A DNA stretch of 9,076 bases from Clostridiales bacterium UBA4821. GTDB taxonomy: Bacteria; Bacillota; Clostridia; Acetivibrionales; UBA4821. Below, piece by piece: positions 7,071 through 9,076 of the stretch; within the stretch, counting starts at the first letter, position 1; each line of letters begins with the position of its first letter. Where the stretch lies: the NCBI GenBank assembly GCA_002402315.1, contig DHFP01000077.1, positions 1-9,076 of the forward strand, written 5' to 3'. The notes under the pieces are model-generated. The model saw nothing but the letters and a program-made list of their open reading frames with translations. It searched no databases and had not been told where the DNA came from. The position numbers and the translations under genes were made by a program.

Positions 7071-8849
7071 CTAAATCTTAAACTGACTCACTGCTGATGA
7101 CAGTTTCTGCGCCTCTTTGGCCAGACCTTCGGTAGAGGCTGCTATCTCTCCTGTACCTGAAGCTATCTGGTTTGCAGACTGGCTCACGCCTTCAATTGCC
7201 TTAACCACCTCTGAGCTTGCAGCTGTCTGCTCCTGTACTGTAGCTGCCATGGTCTGTGCAAGGTCATTTATGTTCCCTGCCGCTTCCACTACCTCTTTTA
7301 CTGCCTCTTTTTGCTGTTCTGTCAGTTCATTTACCTTCCTTACTTCTCTTGCTGTGTTTTCTACCGCTTCTTTAATAATTGCCAGAGCTTTTTCGGTCTC
7401 TTTTGCAAGTCCTACTCCATGCCGCACTTCTGCTTCCCCTTCTTTTGCCGTCTCTATTGCCTGGTTTACTTCTTCCTGTATAGACCTTATCAGCTTAGTT
7501 ATTTCTTTTGTAGCTTCGCCGCTTTTTTCTGCAAGGTTTCTAATCGCTGATGCTACCACTGCAAAACCCCTGCCGTGTTCTCCGGCCCTTGCAGCCTCTA
7601 TTGCAGCATTAAGAGCCAGCAGGTTTGTCTGCTCAGCTATATCATCTATTACCTCAACTATATCACCAATATTAACTGCTGATTTCCCAAGGCCCTTTAT
7701 TACAGATACAAGATTGCTTACAGCCTGATTTATCCGGTCCATGCCTTCCTGTGATTTTTCTACTGCCTGTTTGCCGCTCTCTGTAGCCTTAATGGTATCC
7801 TGTGCCTGCCTGTTTACCTGTCCGGCACTTTCCGACACATTCTTTATTGATCTCTCCATGTTGTCAACTAAATGTGTTACTTCTGAAATATTTTCAGCAA
7901 CCTCTTGAACATTCTTAGATATAGTTTGAATGCTTGCATCCAGTTCTTCCATCGAACTTAAAGTTTCCTCCGCTGAAGCTGATTGGTTCTGGCTTCCTGA
8001 CGCTATCTGATGGGTAATTGCACTCATCTCCTGTGATGATGCTGCCATGATTTCAGATGCTTGCTTAACTTTCACTATTATTTCTTTAATGTTCGTGGCC
8101 ATGGCATTAAATGAGTTGGCTAGTATACCAATTTCATCTTCACTATTGACGTTAACCGTATCTACCTTAAGGTCTCCCTTAGAGAGCCTGTCCAAATTCC
8201 CTGAAAGGGACTTTAGAGGTTTTGAAATGAGGTTGGAAATGTAAACTGCTATACTTACGCCTAGTCCAATAGTAAGTATAATAACTGTTAAAATAATCCA
8301 ATCAACTTTATTATATATCTTTTGAGAGCTCTTTAATGCTTCATCGATTCTATTTGACTTATTTCCTTTAAGTTGATCAAGGTCATCTTCAATTTCTCCA
8401 AACTTATCCCTAATATTAGGAGCTAACGTCATAGCTTTATTCAAATCTCCATGGAGAATGCTTTTTTCAAGCAGCTCCCTATCTCTGGCTGTATCATCCC
8501 AATCCTGGATAATTTTTTCACAAATCAATTTATCCTGCTCATTATTAATCAATTCTTTATATTGCTTAACATTATTGATGAATTCTGTACCATCTTTTAC
8601 AACCAAATTGATTGTAGCTTTAATATTAATATCCTTATAAAGCATGGCCTTTCTTACTTCCGCACTATAGCCAAGCAGTTTTAGTTTGCTTTCTTGTATT
8701 GTTTCAATACCATCTGTATGTCTGTTCATCTCTCTGGTCCATTGATTGAGATGCTTGACTTGTGTTATTACATAGATTCCCAATATCATATTCACCACTA
8801 TTATAGCTGCAAAACCCAATAATATCTTTTTTCTTACGTTTAGCTTCAT
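7071..8849 (-). CDS. Methyl-accepting chemotaxis protein (transmembrane, HAMP)
   Basis: This is a classical membrane chemoreceptor of 592 residues that controls CheA through CheW. TM1 lies at about residues 8-30. An extracytoplasmic sensor of about 150 mostly helical residues follows, resembling a four-helix-bundle (4HB_MCP) domain, then TM2 (about 183-205), HAMP (about 206-258) and a long coiled-coil signalling domain to the C-terminus. The hairpin tip IAEQTNLLALNAAIEAARAG (404-423) is followed by EHGRGFAVVA. The next residues are SAIRNLAEKS, where most receptors have an acidic pair such as DEVR/EEIR, so Ser434-Ala435 is unusual. Gln/Glu-rich helices flanking the tip offer candidate methylation sites. 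No CheR-tethering pentapeptide is present; the protein ends SSAVSQFKI. GGAGG lies 10 bases upstream of the ATG. It is the first gene of the operon. The ligand cannot be predicted. Confidence 0.95.
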   Translation of the reverse strand: MKLNVRKKILLGFAAIIVVNMILGIYVITQVKHLNQWTREMNRHTDGIETIQESKLKLLGYSAEVRKAMLYKDINIKATINLVVKDGTEFINNVKQYKELINNEQDKLICEKIIQDWDDTARDRELLEKSILHGDLNKAMTLAPNIRDKFGEIEDDLDQLKGNKSNRIDEALKSSQKIYNKVDWIILTVIILTIGLGVSIAVYISNLISKPLKSLSGNLDRLSKGDLKVDTVNVNSEDEIGILANSFNAMATNIKEIIVKVKQASEIMAASSQEMSAITHQIASGSQNQSASAEETLSSMEELDASIQTISKNVQEVAENISEVTHLVDNMERSIKNVSESAGQVNRQAQDTIKATESGKQAVEKSQEGMDRINQAVSNLVSVIKGLGKSAVNIGDIVEVIDDIAEQTNLLALNAAIEAARAGEHGRGFAVVASAIRNLAEKSGEATKEITKLIRSIQEEVNQAIETAKEGEAEVRHGVGLAKETEKALAIIKEAVENTAREVRKVNELTEQQKEAVKEVVEAAGNINDLAQTMAATVQEQTAASSEVVKAIEGVSQSANQIASGTGEIAASTEGLAKEAQKLSSAVSQFKI

Positions 8850-8890
8850 GATAACCGAACCTCCAAATCTTGAAATTAATTGGAATAAAC

Positions 8891-8920
8891 ATTGTAAGAA
8901 TTATTTAATCTTGACTACAA
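8891..8920 (-). promoter_or_regulatory. Weak promoter candidate, proximal, for the chemosensory operon
   Basis: Minus-strand TTGTAG (8915-8920) and TACAAT (8891-8896; 5 of 6 to TATAAT) are 18 bases apart, and transcription would start about 35 bases before the receptor ATG. The -35 match is only 3 of 6. The region is so AT-rich that chance matches are expected. I see no sigma-D-type (TAAA/GCCGATAA) promoter. Confidence 0.3.
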
Positions 8921-9008
8921 GGGATAATGAAACTGCTTAGAAATCAAAGAAAATTTTTAAAACGATGTAAATAATTAATCAAATTAGAAAATTAAAACTT
9001 ATATTTTA

Positions 9009-9037
9009 ATATTAAAGTATTCTTCCCTAATTTTCAA
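9009..9037 (-). promoter_or_regulatory. Promoter candidate, distal, for the chemosensory operon
   Basis: Minus-strand TTGAAA (9032-9037; 5 of 6) and TAATAT (9009-9014; 4 of 6) are separated by the optimal 17 bases. The start would leave a leader of about 150 bases before the receptor gene. No recognisable riboswitch or gene occupies 8850-9076; apart from these two candidates and the receptor's GGAGG site I see nothing in it. Confidence 0.33.
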
Positions 9038-9076
9038 TAAATTTATTATTTATGCTATTTGCTTTGTGCACCTTTT

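Noticed and set aside
9040..9076. Possible c-di-GMP (GEMM) riboswitch in the upstream region, from a GTGCACAAAGCAAA-like stretch on the minus strand.
   Set aside because: The second conserved half (GACGCAAAGCC type) and the pairing stems are missing, and the sequence that follows is featureless AT-rich DNA.

Overview
All six protein-coding genes in this AT-rich window lie on the minus strand. Low G+C content, strong GGAGG-type ribosome binding sites, GTG/ATG starts and protein sequences of Gram-positive type suggest a Clostridia-like member of the Firmicutes. I cannot name the species. The Sec and chemotaxis proteins look chromosomal, and I see no phage, plasmid or transposase gene.

In transcription order (high to low coordinates), the window opens with about 225 bases of AT-rich upstream sequence holding weak promoter candidates (8850-9076). 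A compact chemosensory operon follows: a membrane methyl-accepting chemotaxis protein, a CheW adaptor with an unusual charged N-terminal extension, a CheA kinase with P1-P5 domains, and a small STAS-domain (anti-sigma-factor-antagonist-like) protein. Gaps are short (21, 38 and about 32 bases), and a perfect 15-bp hairpin ends the operon. The receptor, adaptor and kinase should form one signalling array. No cheY, cheB, cheR, cheC or cheD is present, so the response regulator and adaptation enzymes must be encoded elsewhere. The STAS gene in the last position is the most suggestive part of the layout.

A gene-free stretch of about 324 bases (3674-3997) holds that terminator and a roughly 153-bp element with imperfect terminal inverted repeats, G6/G7 and C-rich tracts and several mutually exclusive pairings. 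It could be a MITE-like repeat or a structured RNA/leader, and I could not assign it to a known family. Below it is a CNNM/CorC (HlyC/CorC) family membrane protein with a DUF21 domain, a CBS pair and a transporter-associated domain.

The last block is secD-secF, overlapping by 8 bases and preceded by a clear sigma-A-type promoter (TTGACG-18-TATAAT). SecD and SecF are the proton-motive-force-driven accessory subunits of the Sec translocase. Most of the window is conventional. The points worth a second look are the STAS gene attached to cheA, the CheW extension, the altered receptor tip and the inverted-repeat element.
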